A stretch of 64,000 nt of DNA, from contig NZ_JWMA01000076.1 of NCBI RefSeq assembly GCF_000812465.1, positions 1-64,000 on the forward strand, in the 5' to 3' direction. The notes beneath the pieces were generated by a model, which was not told the origin of the DNA, ran no database searches, and was given only the letters and a program-made list of their open reading frames with translations. Shown one piece after another: positions 28,855 through 39,090 of this stretch (the stretch's first letter is position 1; the number at the start of each line of letters is the position of its first letter). The stretch comes from Cupriavidus sp. IDO (GTDB lineage: Bacteria > Pseudomonadota > Gammaproteobacteria > Burkholderiales > Burkholderiaceae). A program made the position numbers and the translations under genes.

Positions 28855-29678
28855 GGCTTTTCCCCCGGCCCGGGCGATGGCGCCGCCGTGCCGCGGATCA
28901 GGATTGACGGGTCGCGGTTGATCCTGTTCGTGACGGCAGCGAGGGAAGTCGACAAGTTATCGAGGTCGGTGAGCACCCTGTAGGACTCGGGCAGGACTTG
29001 CGCTTGAAGCGCTATCACCGTCTCGTGGGTCGATTCCATGAGCGGCTCGAACCGGTGACTGGCCCGCTCGGTATTGGCCACAATGGCCTCCAACCTCTTA
29101 GTATCTTCCGCCATCGCCTGAGTGATTTTTTGCAGACTCTCGGCGGATTGCTTCAGGGATGCGATGGTCTGCTCGTCGAGAATCGATGTCAGCAGCGCGG
29201 TAACGGCCTGGAAATTGTCGTTGAGCTGACTGATGGCTGTGTCGAGCGTCACGAGTTTCGAAGGCGCGTCCGGGATTGTGGGATAGCGGTCGCCGGGTCG
29301 TAGGACCGGTTGCCTGGAATCGGCGCCGACGTTTTCAAGCGCAATGAACACATATCCGGTGAATCCTCGTGTTGCCAGCCCACGGGAAGTAATCGTGGCT
29401 ACGGTTGCGGCAGTCACTGGGGCGGTCTTGTCGATGGACACCAGGATGTCCACCGTCTGCGCGTTGACGAGCCTGATGCTTTCGACTTTCCCCACTTCGA
29501 TCCCGTGGAATTCGACCGGCGCGTCGGCCATGAGCCCCGAGACAGGCTCCCGCGTATAAACGTGATAAGTCGCGTATCGGCTGACCGAGAACAAGTACCA
29601 GATGGCTCCGGCGATCGTCGCGACAAGCAAGCACGCCGCGAAAAGGAGCTTTGCCTTCGTGTCGATGCCAGATTTCAT
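28851..29678 (-). CDS. MCE-domain (MlaD-like) lipid transport protein
   Basis: A 275-aa protein with one transmembrane helix (about 10-30) and a single MCE domain, including PVSGLMADAPVEFHGIEVG and a following KVESI. The C-terminal part is helical and coiled-coil-like (about 150-245), as in MlaD relatives that form hexameric rings or tunnels for phospholipids. The ATG at 29678 has GGAGGG before it. In the usual operon a permease (MlaE) and an ATPase (MlaF) precede this gene; none is present here, so the pair must work with subunits coded elsewhere or be a relic. Confidence 0.88.
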   Translation of the reverse strand: MKSGIDTKAKLLFAACLLVATIAGAIWYLFSVSRYATYHVYTREPVSGLMADAPVEFHGIEVGKVESIRLVNAQTVDILVSIDKTAPVTAATVATITSRGLATRGFTGYVFIALENVGADSRQPVLRPGDRYPTIPDAPSKLVTLDTAISQLNDNFQAVTALLTSILDEQTIASLKQSAESLQKITQAMAEDTKRLEAIVANTERASHRFEPLMESTHETVIALQAQVLPESYRVLTDLDNLSTSLAAVTNRINRDPSILIRGTAAPSPGPGEKP

Positions 29679-30323
29679 GGCGAAACCCTCCAGGCAGACA
29701 AGTTGGTTTGATCACCCTCACGGAAGCCCGATTTGACAGGCTTGCCCGCGCAGCGACGCGGGCATTTTCCCTTGCGTCAATGGATTTGACGATTCGCCAG
29801 AGCGCTCAGGGAACGTACCCTTGCGGTGATGGCGGCGGGGAGTAGGGCCTGTAATTGGCAGGTAGCGTCGCAGGCGGGAACGCAAGCGTCTGGTCGTAGA
29901 CCGCGATCCGGTGTCCGCTGGCGTACATGCACGAATGTGGGCTGTCATTCTGGTTTGTCTGGATACTCCGCGCACCTATCTCCGACCCGGCTGCGTCTTG
30001 CCTGCAAGGGCTCTGCGCTTTTTCTGTAAACGGTGGAAAGGTCGGATTTATTCCATTCTCCAGTCCCCGAGTTCCTAAAGAAGTATCTCGAAAGATCCTT
30101 CCGGAACAGCGTGTTTCCACCGTGATGCTCACAGGCTGCATGGCTCAAATCTCAAACTGCGTACCTCGACAGTCCGTCTCCAGGCCGTGGGTAGCGTGCG
30201 CCGAATCCTGACGTGTGTCTCTCAGGCCAGCGGTGTCTTATCGCGGGCGTCAGAACGCAACGGGCACAATAGCAGCCCCTCTCCGCTAGAATCGACCACA
30301 AGCCGTTTCCCAAACTTCTCAAC
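29679..30323. other. 645-bp gap between divergent MCE and DNA polymerase II genes
   Basis: No complete gene is recognised. On the minus strand, a frame ending at 29806 reads MYASGHRIAVYDQTLAFPPA and then a proline-rich tail, which is protein-like but short and without a family; it could be the 3' remnant of a lost gene. The expected MlaE/MlaF genes are not here. The right end should contain the polB promoter. Confidence 0.4.
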
Positions 30324-32690
30324 GTGGCACTTCAGCAGGGTTTCATCCTGACCCGACACTGGCGCGATACGGCGGCTGGCACCGAAGTCGAATTCTGGCT
30401 GGCGACCGATGATGGACCGCGCCGGCTGCGCCTGTCCTGTCAGCCGTCAATCGCGTTTATTCCCGAGACACAGCGTGAGCGTGCCGAGGCGCTGCTGCGC
30501 CCGGAGCGCAATGTCGAACTGCGCCCGCTCGGGCTTCAGGATTTCCAGCGCAGGCCCGTACTGGGCCTGTACTGCCACCAGCATCGGCAACTGATCCAGC
30601 TCGGCCGCTCTTTGCGCGACGCCGGGGTGGATGTCTACGAGGCCGATATCCGCCCGCCCGAGCGCTACCTGATGGAGCGCTTCATTACCGCCCCCGTCTG
30701 GTTCGACGGCGAGCCGGATGCCAGCGACGTGCTGCGCAATGCCCAGATGAAGCCTTCGGCGGAGTACCGGCCCACGCTGCGCGTGGTCTCGCTCGACATC
30801 GAAACCAACGCATTCGGCGACCTCTATTCGATTGCGCTGGAAGGCTGCGGCGAGCGCCAGGCCTACATGTTGGGCCCGGCGCCGCAGATGCCCGTCGACG
30901 TCGATTTCTCGCTCGAATACTGCGCAACGCGGCCCGAGTTGCTGGAGAAGTTGAACCGGTGGCTGGCCGATCACGATCCCGATGCGATCATTGGCTGGAA
31001 TCTGGTCCAGTTCGACCTGCGCGTGTTGCACGAGCATGCACGCCGGTTCGACATTTCGCTGCGCCTCGGCCGGGGCGGTGCGGAGATGGAATGGCGCGAG
31101 CACAACGCCCAGCAGCACTATTTCGCCAGTGCGCCAGGCCGGCTGATCATCGACGGCATCGAGGCGCTGCGTTCCGCCACGTGGAGCTTTCCGTCGTTCA
31201 GCCTCGAATCGGTGGCGCAGGCGCTGCTCGGCGAAGGCAAGGCGATCGACGACCCGTATGACCGCATGGACGCCATCGATCGCATGTTTGCGCAGGACAA
31301 GCCGGCGTTGGCCCGCTATAACCTGCGCGATTGCGAGCTGGTGACGCGGATCTTCGGGAAGACGGAGCTGCTGCCTTTCCTGCTGGAGCGCGCCACGGTC
31401 ACGGGCCTGCCGGCCGACCGGAGCGGCGGTTCGGTCGCCGCCTTCACGCATCTCTACATGCCGCTGATGCACCGGCAGGGTTATGTCGCGCCCAACCTCG
31501 GCGAGAAGGCACCCGAGGCCAGCCCTGGCGGCTTCGTCATGGATTCGCGGCCGGGGCTCTACGAATCGGTGCTCGTGCTGGACTACAAGAGCCTCTATCC
31601 GTCAATCATCCGTACCTTCCTGATCGACCCGATCGGCCTGGTCGAGGGCCTGGCGCATCCGGACGATGCCGATTCGGTGCCTGGCTTTCGCGGTGCGCGG
31701 TTTTCCAGGACGAAGCACTGTCTGCCGGCGATCGTCGCCAGGGTCTGGCAAGGCCGCGAGGCCGCCAAGCGCGACGGGAACAAGCCGCTCGCGCAAGCGC
31801 TCAAGATCATCATGAACGCGTTCTACGGCGTGCTCGGGTCCAGTGGCTGCCGGTTCTTCGATTCGCGGCTGGCGTCGTCGATCACCATGCGTGGACACGA
31901 GATCATGCGGCAGACCCGGGCGCTGATCGAGGCCCGCGGCTATGAGGTGATCTATGGCGACACGGATTCCACGTTCGTCTGGCTGCGCCGCGCCCGCACG
32001 CAATCCGACGCGAACCAGATCGGCCGCAGCCTCGTCGCATACGTCAACGACTGGTGGCGAGACCACCTCTGGCAGACCTATGGCCTCGACAGTGCGCTGG
32101 AACTCCAGTTCGAAACGCACTTCCGGCGCTTCCTGATGCCGACGATCCGCGGCACGGATCTTGGCAGCAAGAAGCGCTATGCCGGCCAGGCGGAACGGCC
32201 CGACGGCAAGGTCGAAATGGTGTTCAAGGGGCTCGAGACGGTGCGTACAGACTGGTCACCGCTCGCCCAGCGCTTCCAGCAGACCCTCTACGAAAAGATC
32301 TTCAACTGCGAACCGTACGCGGATTATGTGCGGGACATCGTGCGTCGCACCCTGGCCGGCGAGCTCGACGAGCAACTGGTCTATCGCAAGCGGCTGCGCC
32401 GCAAGCTCGATGAATACCAGCGTAACGTGCCGCCGCACGTCCGGGCCGCCCGTATCGCCGATGCCTATAACGAGCGCCACGGGCGGCCGCGCCAGTATCA
32501 GCACGGCGGCTGGATCAGCTATGTGATGACCGTGGCAGGGCCGGAGCCGCTTGAGGCCCGGTCGGCGCCGATCGACTATGGCCACTACGTTACCAAGCAG
32601 CTCCAGCCGATTGCCGATGCGATCCTGCCATTCCTGGACGACGGTTTCGAGACGCTGCTCACTGGCCAGATGGCGCTCTTTCCGCCGTAG
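30324..32690 (+). CDS. polB: DNA polymerase II (family B)
   Basis: A 788-aa family B polymerase used in DNA repair and replication restart, SOS-controlled in E. coli. The 3'-5' exonuclease motif DIE (Asp158, Glu160), the exo III YNLRD and the polymerase motifs [10 protein letters not shown] (about 420) and YGDTDS (about 543) are intact. The length matches E. coli PolB (783 aa). The start is a GTG. No LexA-like CTGT-N8-ACAG box was seen upstream, so SOS control is not supported by this sequence. Single gene. Confidence 0.95.
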   Translation: MALQQGFILTRHWRDTAAGTEVEFWLATDDGPRRLRLSCQPSIAFIPETQRERAEALLRPERNVELRPLGLQDFQRRPVLGLYCHQHRQLIQLGRSLRDAGVDVYEADIRPPERYLMERFITAPVWFDGEPDASDVLRNAQMKPSAEYRPTLRVVSLDIETNAFGDLYSIALEGCGERQAYMLGPAPQMPVDVDFSLEYCATRPELLEKLNRWLADHDPDAIIGWNLVQFDLRVLHEHARRFDISLRLGRGGAEMEWREHNAQQHYFASAPGRLIIDGIEALRSATWSFPSFSLESVAQALLGEGKAIDDPYDRMDAIDRMFAQDKPALARYNLRDCELVTRIFGKTELLPFLLERATVTGLPADRSGGSVAAFTHLYMPLMHRQGYVAPNLGEKAPEASPGGFVMDSRPGLYESVLVLDYKSLYPSIIRTFLIDPIGLVEGLAHPDDADSVPGFRGARFSRTKHCLPAIVARVWQGREAAKRDGNKPLAQALKIIMNAFYGVLGSSGCRFFDSRLASSITMRGHEIMRQTRALIEARGYEVIYGDTDSTFVWLRRARTQSDANQIGRSLVAYVNDWWRDHLWQTYGLDSALELQFETHFRRFLMPTIRGTDLGSKKRYAGQAERPDGKVEMVFKGLETVRTDWSPLAQRFQQTLYEKIFNCEPYADYVRDIVRRTLAGELDEQLVYRKRLRRKLDEYQRNVPPHVRAARIADAYNERHGRPRQYQHGGWISYVMTVAGPEPLEARSAPIDYGHYVTKQLQPIADAILPFLDDGFETLLTGQMALFPP

Positions 32691-32718
32691 CAGCGGCAGC
32701 GCGCCACAGCGGTTGGTT

Positions 32719-32739
32719 GACGGCGGCTAATCCGCCGTC
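32719..32739. terminator. Hairpin between polB and the Bug gene
   Basis: GACGGCGG pairs perfectly with CCGCCGTC around the loop CTAAT, in the gap between two convergent genes and overlapping the last codons of the Bug gene. There is no T tract on either side; it may slow converging polymerases. Confidence 0.5.
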
Positions 32740-33686
32740 GCTCCCGACCGCTTCACCACCGTCGCCCATTTCCGAATCTCGCTATCCACGAACTTTCCCG
32801 TCTCGGCCGGCGTCATCGGGATCGGCTCCGACCCGCGGTCGGTAATGAACTTGTGCAGGTCGGGCGATTGCAGCGCCTTCACCGTCTCCGCATTGAGCTG
32901 ATTGACGATGGCCGGCGGCGTGCCCGCGGGCGCCATCATCACCGCCCATCCAAGCGCTTCGAAACCCGGCACGCCTTCTTCACGCACGGTCGGCACCGAC
33001 GGCAACTGCGGCACACGCTTTGACGTTGTCACGGCCAGCGGCACAGCCTTGCTGGTCTGGATCAGCGGCATGGCCGCGGTCACGGAATCGACCATCAGCG
33101 GAACCTGGTTGCCCAGGAAATCCGCCTGTGCGGGGCCGCTGCCCTTGTAGGGAATATGCACGATAAACACGCCGGTCTGTGCCTTGAGCATTTCGGCAGA
33201 CAGGTGCTGAGTGCCGCCGATGCCGGCGCTGGCATAGCTGTACCTGCCCGGTGCGGCCTTGGCCTTGGCGATCAGGTCGCGCAATGACCTGAAGCCCGAT
33301 TGCGGCGTGGCCAGGAAGACCAACGGCACCGAGAACACCCCCGAGACCGGCGCGAAGTCCTGGCGCGGATCGTAGTTGACCTTCTTGTAAAGCGTCTGGT
33401 TGATGGCCATCGCGCTGCCGCCCATGACCAGCGTATAGCCATCGGCCGGGGCTTTTGCGGCCACTTCCATGCCGATGTTGCCCCCGGCGCCGGCGCGGTT
33501 TTCCACCACGACCGGCTGACCGAGCTGCTTGCCGAGCTTTTCGGCCAGGGCGCGCGCGAAGATGTCGGTGGCCTGTCCGGGCGGGAACGGCACGATCAGC
33601 TTGATGGGGTGGTCAGGATAGGCGGCGTGGGCGGTGCCGGCGACGGCCAGCAGCAGCGCGACAACATGGTTCCTCGACGGCTTCAA
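32727..33686 (-). CDS. Bug-family tripartite tricarboxylate transporter receptor
   Basis: A 319-aa periplasmic binding protein with a signal peptide (cleavage near AHA, residue 21) and the family blocks [31 protein letters not shown] and PYKGSGPAQ. Bug proteins bind carboxylates or other small acids for TctAB-type transporters, and are very numerous as orphans in Cupriavidus and Bordetella. No TctA or TctB gene is near. The ligand is not predictable. Confidence 0.93.
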   Translation of the reverse strand: MKPSRNHVVALLLAVAGTAHAAYPDHPIKLIVPFPPGQATDIFARALAEKLGKQLGQPVVVENRAGAGGNIGMEVAAKAPADGYTLVMGGSAMAINQTLYKKVNYDPRQDFAPVSGVFSVPLVFLATPQSGFRSLRDLIAKAKAAPGRYSYASAGIGGTQHLSAEMLKAQTGVFIVHIPYKGSGPAQADFLGNQVPLMVDSVTAAMPLIQTSKAVPLAVTTSKRVPQLPSVPTVREEGVPGFEALGWAVMMAPAGTPPAIVNQLNAETVKALQSPDLHKFITDRGSEPIPMTPAETGKFVDSEIRKWATVVKRSGATAD

Positions 33687-33857
33687 CGGGATCTCCTCAG
33701 ATGATTGTCGATGACGTGACGTCTCTCGATGGCGTCTTCAGGCGAGATTCTACGCCTGCGCATTTCTGAATCGACGACACAATAGCGGGCCATACCGCTA
33801 TTGGTTAGGCCGCCCCAGCGGTTATACTCCGCGCTCCACAACTAACGGGAAATCAAC

Positions 33858-34280
33858 ATGGTCGCAGCAAACAAGGCAACTACTCAGGCAAACGCAGTCT
33901 CCAGGAAAAAGCCTGCCGCAAAGAAGACCGCGGTGCCGGCGAAGAAAGCCAGCGTGCTCGCACGTGAAGCCCAGGCAGCGAAGAAGGGCTTGCTGAAACT
34001 GCGCGCCGACACGAAGAAGGCCATCGAAGCGGCGAAGCGTGAGGTCGCCCAGGCAGTGGAAGCCGCAAAGTCCGCGCTGCGTTTTGAGAAGCAAGCCGCA
34101 AAGGACAAGCTCGCGGCGAAGAAGGCCAAGGCCGCCGCTACCAAGGCGGCCCCAAAGAAGGCTGTTCCCAATAAGGCCCCGGCGAAAACTGCTCCGAAGA
34201 AGGTGGCAGTGAAATCGGCTACGAAGAAACAGGCTCCGGCGAAGAAGGCGGTTTCGAAGGAAACGGTAGCAACCGCCTGA
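33858..34280 (+). CDS. Ala/Lys-rich histone H1-like protein
   Basis: A 140-aa, very basic protein composed mostly of Lys, Ala and Pro, with repeated KKA, PAKK and APKK motifs and a helical middle (LLKLRADTKKAIEAAKREVAQAVEAAK in several turns). This is the composition of bacterial histone H1-like nucleoid proteins. The start ATG has GGGAAATC upstream. It probably binds DNA, or in PHA producers possibly granule-associated DNA. PhaM is a different protein; the tails are similar only in composition. Confidence 0.8.
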   Translation: MVAANKATTQANAVSRKKPAAKKTAVPAKKASVLAREAQAAKKGLLKLRADTKKAIEAAKREVAQAVEAAKSALRFEKQAAKDKLAAKKAKAAATKAAPKKAVPNKAPAKTAPKKVAVKSATKKQAPAKKAVSKETVATA

Positions 34281-34463
34281 AGATTCGGCGTGATCTTTGC
34301 CTCGGCCGGTACGGTACGTCGCCAACCGGTCGATTGAAAGAAGACGGGCGCGCGGTTTGCGCCCGGACCCATGCCCGGCTTGAACCGTGCATCGAACCAA
34401 TCAGGCTCAGCACGGTGCCGGGATCGACAGACTATTGGTTCCACGACCAGTACGACGAGATTT

Positions 34464-34961
34464 ATGCACCAAACCGACGACTCCCTTTCGGAGCACGAAT
34501 CCTCTGCAATCCACGAGCCGCGGCTCTGGCGAGACAAGGGCTGGACCGCCCGGGTGATCAAGAACGAGGATGGTGAGGGCTGGGCGGTCGAAATGACCAG
34601 GGATGGCTGCGCCGAGCCGGCGCTTGTCGGGCCCTGGACCATGGGGCGAAACAAGGTCGATCCGAAGCCGCTCGATGCCACGGCCCACCAGACGCTGGTC
34701 AAGACTGCCTCGGAAGTCATCCGGCGGCATGAGCAGCAACTGCACGCTCAACTCAACAAGCAGTGCAGTATTGAGACTGACTCCGGAAGCGTGACTGTCA
34801 AGCTCGTCGTCACGCCAGATGAATTCGAACCCTACGGTACGCTCACGGCCGCGGATTCTCTCGGGGAAGTGATTGCAACCGTCAAAGTGCCGCCCGATTT
34901 TCGCCTGACGCGCGATGGCGCCGCCCGCTGGGCGGCTGATGGCTTCAACAAGATTCGTTAA
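34464..34961 (+). CDS. Conserved-looking hypothetical protein
   Basis: A 165-aa protein not assigned to a family. It has no signal or membrane segment. The sequence alternates beta-like blocks (WTARVIKNEDGEGWAVEMTR, VTVKLVVTPDEFEPYGTL) and ends in VPPDFRLTRDGAARWAADGF. The composition is balanced, with normal high-GC codon use. The start at 34464 (MHQTDD) was chosen because translation further upstream is low-complexity. It lies alone between the histone-like gene and a minus-strand gene. Confidence 0.65.
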   Translation: MHQTDDSLSEHESSAIHEPRLWRDKGWTARVIKNEDGEGWAVEMTRDGCAEPALVGPWTMGRNKVDPKPLDATAHQTLVKTASEVIRRHEQQLHAQLNKQCSIETDSGSVTVKLVVTPDEFEPYGTLTAADSLGEVIATVKVPPDFRLTRDGAARWAADGFNKIR

Positions 34962-35068
34962 TGCCGCACTCGGTGGACGCAGTTGATCCCGGCGGTTTCC
35001 TATTGCCGCTACGGACTGGCCGCATGGATCCGAGATAGGTGGTGATCCGGGTCTGGTGTGCGCCGGGC

Positions 35069-35332
35069 TCAGGCGTCAGTCGGAAACCGGGTGGGCAGAA
35101 CGGATTCAAAGTCAAAATGGGCGGCGGCATACACGGCGTTGCACGCCCAGACTTCTTCCCCGTCCTTATAGAAGGTGACCCATTTGCCGTCGCTGGTGCA
35201 CTGGGCGCCGGGAAACACCTCTTCATGGCCGTTTGGACCGTCCAGCGGGAAGGGCGCGTGCGGCGTGGCCCAGTAGTGGCCGTTCGGCAAGGCCGTAATC
35301 GATCTTCGGGACATTCTCTTCAGTACCGCCAT
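35069..35332 (-). CDS. Small hypothetical protein
   Basis: An 87-aa frame with protein-like features: NGHYWATPHAPFPLDGPNGH, EVFPGAQCTSDGKWVTFYKD and WACNAVYAAAHFDF. An internal ATG at residue 7 is an alternative start. It is not in a family I recognise; similar short proteins with WACN...HF occur in Burkholderiales as far as I recall. No neighbours suggest a role. Confidence 0.6.
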   Translation of the reverse strand: MAVLKRMSRRSITALPNGHYWATPHAPFPLDGPNGHEEVFPGAQCTSDGKWVTFYKDGEEVWACNAVYAAAHFDFESVLPTRFPTDA

Positions 35333-35874
35333 GCGCGGTCACGCAACGCGCGAACCGGCCCGCCGCGGCGAACCGGTTTGTGTCAATCCTGCAACGGCGT
35401 GGCACCGTCCCAGGACAGCCTTGTGTAGCCTCACTGCCAATTACCTCACGCCATACGGTGCAAGTTCGTCATGGCGCGATACCCCAGATTGCGGTTCGAG
35501 CCCTGGCGACGGCGCCAACCTTGTGATCTTTGCCGTTGTCTCACCGCAAGTATATGTTGGCACGTAAGTGGCCAAGATGCCCCGCCCCAACATATGTGCA
35601 CCAATAGGCATTTAACTGTATTTATTTGCAAAGGTCGTGAGCGAAGCCGCAAAGTCTGTCGGCCCACTCGTCCAGGAGCGCTTGTGGCCCTTGTGCCGGA
35701 TTATGCGAGCGTCAGCGCCGGGACGGTTCAGAATGCGATTGACGCCCTTCGTGAGCGCGAGATCGTATGGAAAGAGTCATGAGGCTTGTAAGAGATCGAA
35801 GATCAAGCCTGGCTGAGTTGGCTCCGCGCCAAAGGTCTGACGTCCTGACGAGCGCGGCCATTTGAGGAATTGCG
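35333..35874. other. 542-bp gap with AT-rich patch and inverted repeat
   Basis: Upstream of the PHA synthase. Around 35540-35640 the GC content falls clearly. ATATGTTGG (35552-35560) is repeated in inverted form as CCAACATAT (35587-35595), possibly an operator. Past it lies a possible gene remnant (35675-35782). Confidence 0.45.
35675..35782 (+). pseudogene. Possible 3' remnant of an ATPase-type gene with winged-helix end
   Basis: The last 35 codons of a plus-strand frame read GALVALVPDYASVSAGTVQN, then AIDALREREIVWKES and a stop. The S-x-x-TVQ-x-A-x-x-AL-x-x-x-EIV pattern resembles the winged-helix tail of prokaryotic AAA/archaeal-ATPase proteins. Upstream the frame loses protein character, so at most a fragment remains. 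Confidence 0.3.
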
Positions 35875-37680
35875 ATGACCGGGACTGCGCCCGAACCTGC
35901 CGACAAACCGCACCGGGTGGCGATTGCGGCCGAGTCGCCAACTGGCTCCGATTGTCCGCAGGCACTTGACGGCGGGTCGCTCAGCGCGTCGGCCGAGCGC
36001 ATCGATCGACGCTTGCATGCAGCGCTGGCTCAGGTCACGCGCGGTGTCTCGCCCGCTGCGCTGGGCTTGGCATGGCTGGACTGGGCCTGGCATTTGGCCA
36101 TTTCACCTGGCAGGCAGGTGGCGCTAGCGCAACAGTTGATGCAACACTGGCGCGGCCGGTCGCCGGACTTGCCCACCCCTCGCATGGAAATCGGCGACCC
36201 CCGCTTTGCCGATCCGGACTGGGAGCGATGGCCGTATGGCCTTTTTCGTGACATGTTCGTGCGCACCGAAGCGTTCTGGCAAGCCGCCACCACCGGTCTG
36301 CGCGGGGTTTCGCCACACCATGAGCAGGTAATCAGTTTTGCGGCCCGGCAATGGACGGACTTGCTCTCGCCGAGCAACTGCTGGTGGCTGAATCCTGAGG
36401 TGCTGCGCGTGACAATGGAGACGGGCGGACGAAACTTTCTCGCCGGCGGAGCGCATTGGCTGGAACACCAGCAAGAGATCTGGTCCGGGTACGTCCCCGG
36501 CGCTTCGCGTCGGCGTTGTGCCCCGTCTCGGGTCGGCCAGAGCATCGCCGTCACGCCCGGCAAGGTGGTCTATCGCAATGCCTTGATGGAACTGATCCAG
36601 TACGCGCCGCAAACGCCGGAAGTCTGGCGGGAGCCCGTGTTGGTCGTGCCCTCCTGGATCCTGAAGTATTACATCCTGGACCTGGCGCCTCACAGTTCGC
36701 TCGTGCGCTATCTGGTGGAACGCGGTCACACCGTCTTCATGATTTCCTGGAAGAACCCGGGTGAAGAGGCACGCGACCTGGGTCTGAACGACTATCTTGC
36801 GTCCGGCCTGTTCGATGCGCTCGCCCAACTGCGTCACATTGCCGGCCCGAGCCCGGTCCATGCTGCCGGCTATTGCCTTGGCGGCACGCTGCTGGCGATT
36901 GGTGCCGCTGTGCTCGAGCGCGACGCAGGGCGAGAGCCCGCTTCGCTTCTATCGGTCACCTTGTTCGCGGCACAGACGGATTTCAGCGAGCCGGGCGAAC
37001 TGGGCCTGTTCATCGACGCGAGCGAGCTCGGGTATCTCGATGCCTTGATGTGGGAACAAGGCTATCTGGATGGCGCACAGATGGCCGGCGCCTTTCAGCT
37101 GCTGCACTCGCGCGATCTGGTCTGGTCTCGACTGATGCGCGAGTACTTGCTGGGCGAGCACCCTGAGCCGACCGATCTGATGGCCTGGAACGCCGACACC
37201 ACGCGCTTGCCTTACCGCATGCATAGCGAGAATTTACAACGTCTGTATCTGCGTAACGATCTGGCGGAGGGCCGATATTGCGTGGAGGATCGGCCGGTCG
37301 CCCTGGCCGATCTCAAGTTGCCCATGTTCGTGGTCGGCACCGAACGCGACCACGTATCGCCTTGGCGTTCCGTCTACAAGCTTCACCTGCTGACCAGCAC
37401 CGAAATCAGCTTCCTGCTCACCTCGGGCGGGCACAATGCGGGCATCATCTCGGAGCCAGGCCATCCCGGACGGCATTTTCGTTTCGGCACGCGGCCCGGG
37501 GGCGGACCCTATTTCAGTCCGGATGAGTGGTTCGCCCGCACACCGGTATGTGACGGATCGTGGTGGCCGCGGTGGCAACAATGGCTCGCCGATCATTCCA
37601 GCGAGAAGACGACTCCGCCCGCCCTGGGTGGTGGTTCCGTATTGGCCGATGCCCCTGGCACCTATGTATTCGAACCCTGA
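35875..37680 (+). CDS. phaC: Poly(3-hydroxyalkanoate) synthase (PhaC family, class I-like)
   Basis: Polymerises 3-hydroxyacyl-CoA into PHA at the granule surface. A 601-aa protein with an N-terminal PhaC_N domain and an alpha/beta-hydrolase core. The triad is visible: Cys334 in GYCLGG, Asp492 in ERDHVSPW and His520 in GGHNAGI; the 28-residue Asp-His distance equals that in the R. eutropha H16 enzyme (Asp480/His508). It is probably a second, divergent synthase (PhaC2 type) because no phaA or phaB is adjacent. It converges on a depolymerase gene 65 bp away. Confidence 0.92.
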   Translation: MTGTAPEPADKPHRVAIAAESPTGSDCPQALDGGSLSASAERIDRRLHAALAQVTRGVSPAALGLAWLDWAWHLAISPGRQVALAQQLMQHWRGRSPDLPTPRMEIGDPRFADPDWERWPYGLFRDMFVRTEAFWQAATTGLRGVSPHHEQVISFAARQWTDLLSPSNCWWLNPEVLRVTMETGGRNFLAGGAHWLEHQQEIWSGYVPGASRRRCAPSRVGQSIAVTPGKVVYRNALMELIQYAPQTPEVWREPVLVVPSWILKYYILDLAPHSSLVRYLVERGHTVFMISWKNPGEEARDLGLNDYLASGLFDALAQLRHIAGPSPVHAAGYCLGGTLLAIGAAVLERDAGREPASLLSVTLFAAQTDFSEPGELGLFIDASELGYLDALMWEQGYLDGAQMAGAFQLLHSRDLVWSRLMREYLLGEHPEPTDLMAWNADTTRLPYRMHSENLQRLYLRNDLAEGRYCVEDRPVALADLKLPMFVVGTERDHVSPWRSVYKLHLLTSTEISFLLTSGGHNAGIISEPGHPGRHFRFGTRPGGGPYFSPDEWFARTPVCDGSWWPRWQQWLADHSSEKTTPPALGGGSVLADAPGTYVFEP

Positions 37681-37745
37681 TCGCGTGCCGGTGGCGCACC
37701 CGAATCGAGAGTATCTCGGGAAACCCGCGGCCGCGATCGCAATGC

Positions 37746-39002
37746 TTACGGACGCGGCGTCCTTGTCAGCCATCGGATCTGGTCGCGGACGATGGGATAA
37801 ATCTCGGTACGCCAGCGTGGCCCGGAAAACAGATCGTAGTGACCACACTGGTGGACCGTGACGTGCCGCTTGTGGCATGCGGCAATGCCGTGACACAGAT
37901 CGTGCGCGGCTTGGGTCTGGCCGCGGCCGGTGATGTCATCCAGTTCGCCTTCGATGGTGAGCAGGGCGGTGGTGTGGATGTCTTGCGGGCGCACTGGCTG
38001 GTCCCGCACGCGCCAACTGCCGCGGGCCAGCCGAAATTCCTGAAATACGATCCGGACGGTGTCCAGATAAAACTCGGCCGCCATATCAAGCACCGCGTTA
38101 TACGCGTCGCACACGCGCCGTTGCACTTCGGCGCGCGGGACGTCACCCCGAATGAGATTGAAGTAGTGGTCCCAGTGCGATCCGACCAGATGGTCGGGCT
38201 GTGCCGCCACCAGATCGGCCACTTGCAGGAAACTCGGATACACCTTGCGACCGGCGCCGGGGTAGGGGGCTGGCACGGCGTGGATGAGGTTCTGTTGAAA
38301 CCAGGCAAGCGGCCGGCGCGCCGCCAGCTTGTTGAGCCCGGTGGGGCTGCGGCGGGCATCGATCGGGCCGCCCATCATGATCAGGCTCCGGGGCGTCGGC
38401 TCGCCCGCGCTCGCCATCAGGGAAATGGCCGCCAGCGCGGGCACGGTTGCCTGGCAAATTGCAAGCACGTGCAAGCGGTCGGTGCCGATCTGGCGGATGC
38501 ACGCCTGCACTAGCGCCACATCCTCATCCAGGTCGAACGGCCCGTCAGCCAACGGCACGCGGCGGGCATCGGTCCAGTCGGTCACGTACACCTCGTGGTC
38601 CGGCAGCAACGTTGTCACGGCCTCCCGCAGCATGACGGCATGGTGACCCGCGAGCGGGGCGCAGAGCAGCACCGCTGGCCTCTCCTCGCGGCCGGCGACG
38701 CCGCCAACCGCGGCCACCTCGGGCGCAAAGCGCCGCAGGCGGCAGAATGGCCTGTCGAGCAGCGTCTTCTCGACCACCGGGATTGTGCGACCCTCCTGTT
38801 CGACCGCCCCGATGTTGAACTCGGGCTTCTCATTGGCTTTGCCGAGCCGGTAGAGAAATTCGTAGCCTGCAGCTAGGTATGGCGCACCCGGAAGCCAGGC
38901 CAACGGGCTGTCAGCATCGGCAAAGGCGTGCGCGGCGCCTGCTGCCCACATCGTCAACGGATGCAGGAGCGCGCGCTGATATTCAACGAACTGGTACAGC
39001 AT
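37746..39002 (-). CDS. phaZ: Intracellular PHB depolymerase
   Basis: Mobilises stored polyhydroxybutyrate. The 418-aa protein starts at the ATG at 39002, with GGGAGG just upstream; from this start the triad falls at Cys183 (AICQAT), Asp355 (ELDDIT) and His388 (CGHYDLF), which to my knowledge are exactly the positions in PhaZa1 of R. eutropha H16. Cytoplasmic, no signal peptide. Convergent with the PHA synthase, so synthesis and degradation are separately controlled. Confidence 0.93.
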   Translation of the reverse strand: MLYQFVEYQRALLHPLTMWAAGAAHAFADADSPLAWLPGAPYLAAGYEFLYRLGKANEKPEFNIGAVEQEGRTIPVVEKTLLDRPFCRLRRFAPEVAAVGGVAGREERPAVLLCAPLAGHHAVMLREAVTTLLPDHEVYVTDWTDARRVPLADGPFDLDEDVALVQACIRQIGTDRLHVLAICQATVPALAAISLMASAGEPTPRSLIMMGGPIDARRSPTGLNKLAARRPLAWFQQNLIHAVPAPYPGAGRKVYPSFLQVADLVAAQPDHLVGSHWDHYFNLIRGDVPRAEVQRRVCDAYNAVLDMAAEFYLDTVRIVFQEFRLARGSWRVRDQPVRPQDIHTTALLTIEGELDDITGRGQTQAAHDLCHGIAACHKRHVTVHQCGHYDLFSGPRWRTEIYPIVRDQIRWLTRTPRP

Positions 39003-39090
39003 TGGGCCTCCCGCGAGCAGGCCAGACGTTCCGGACATCACCGTCAGATGCGGCGCCAGGTTCTTACTATAGGGCAGGGACTGTCGGTTG

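Noticed and set aside
35480-35530. GGTTCGAGCCC resembling a tRNA T-arm
   Set aside because: The flanks do not form the T stem and no acceptor or anticodon arms are found.
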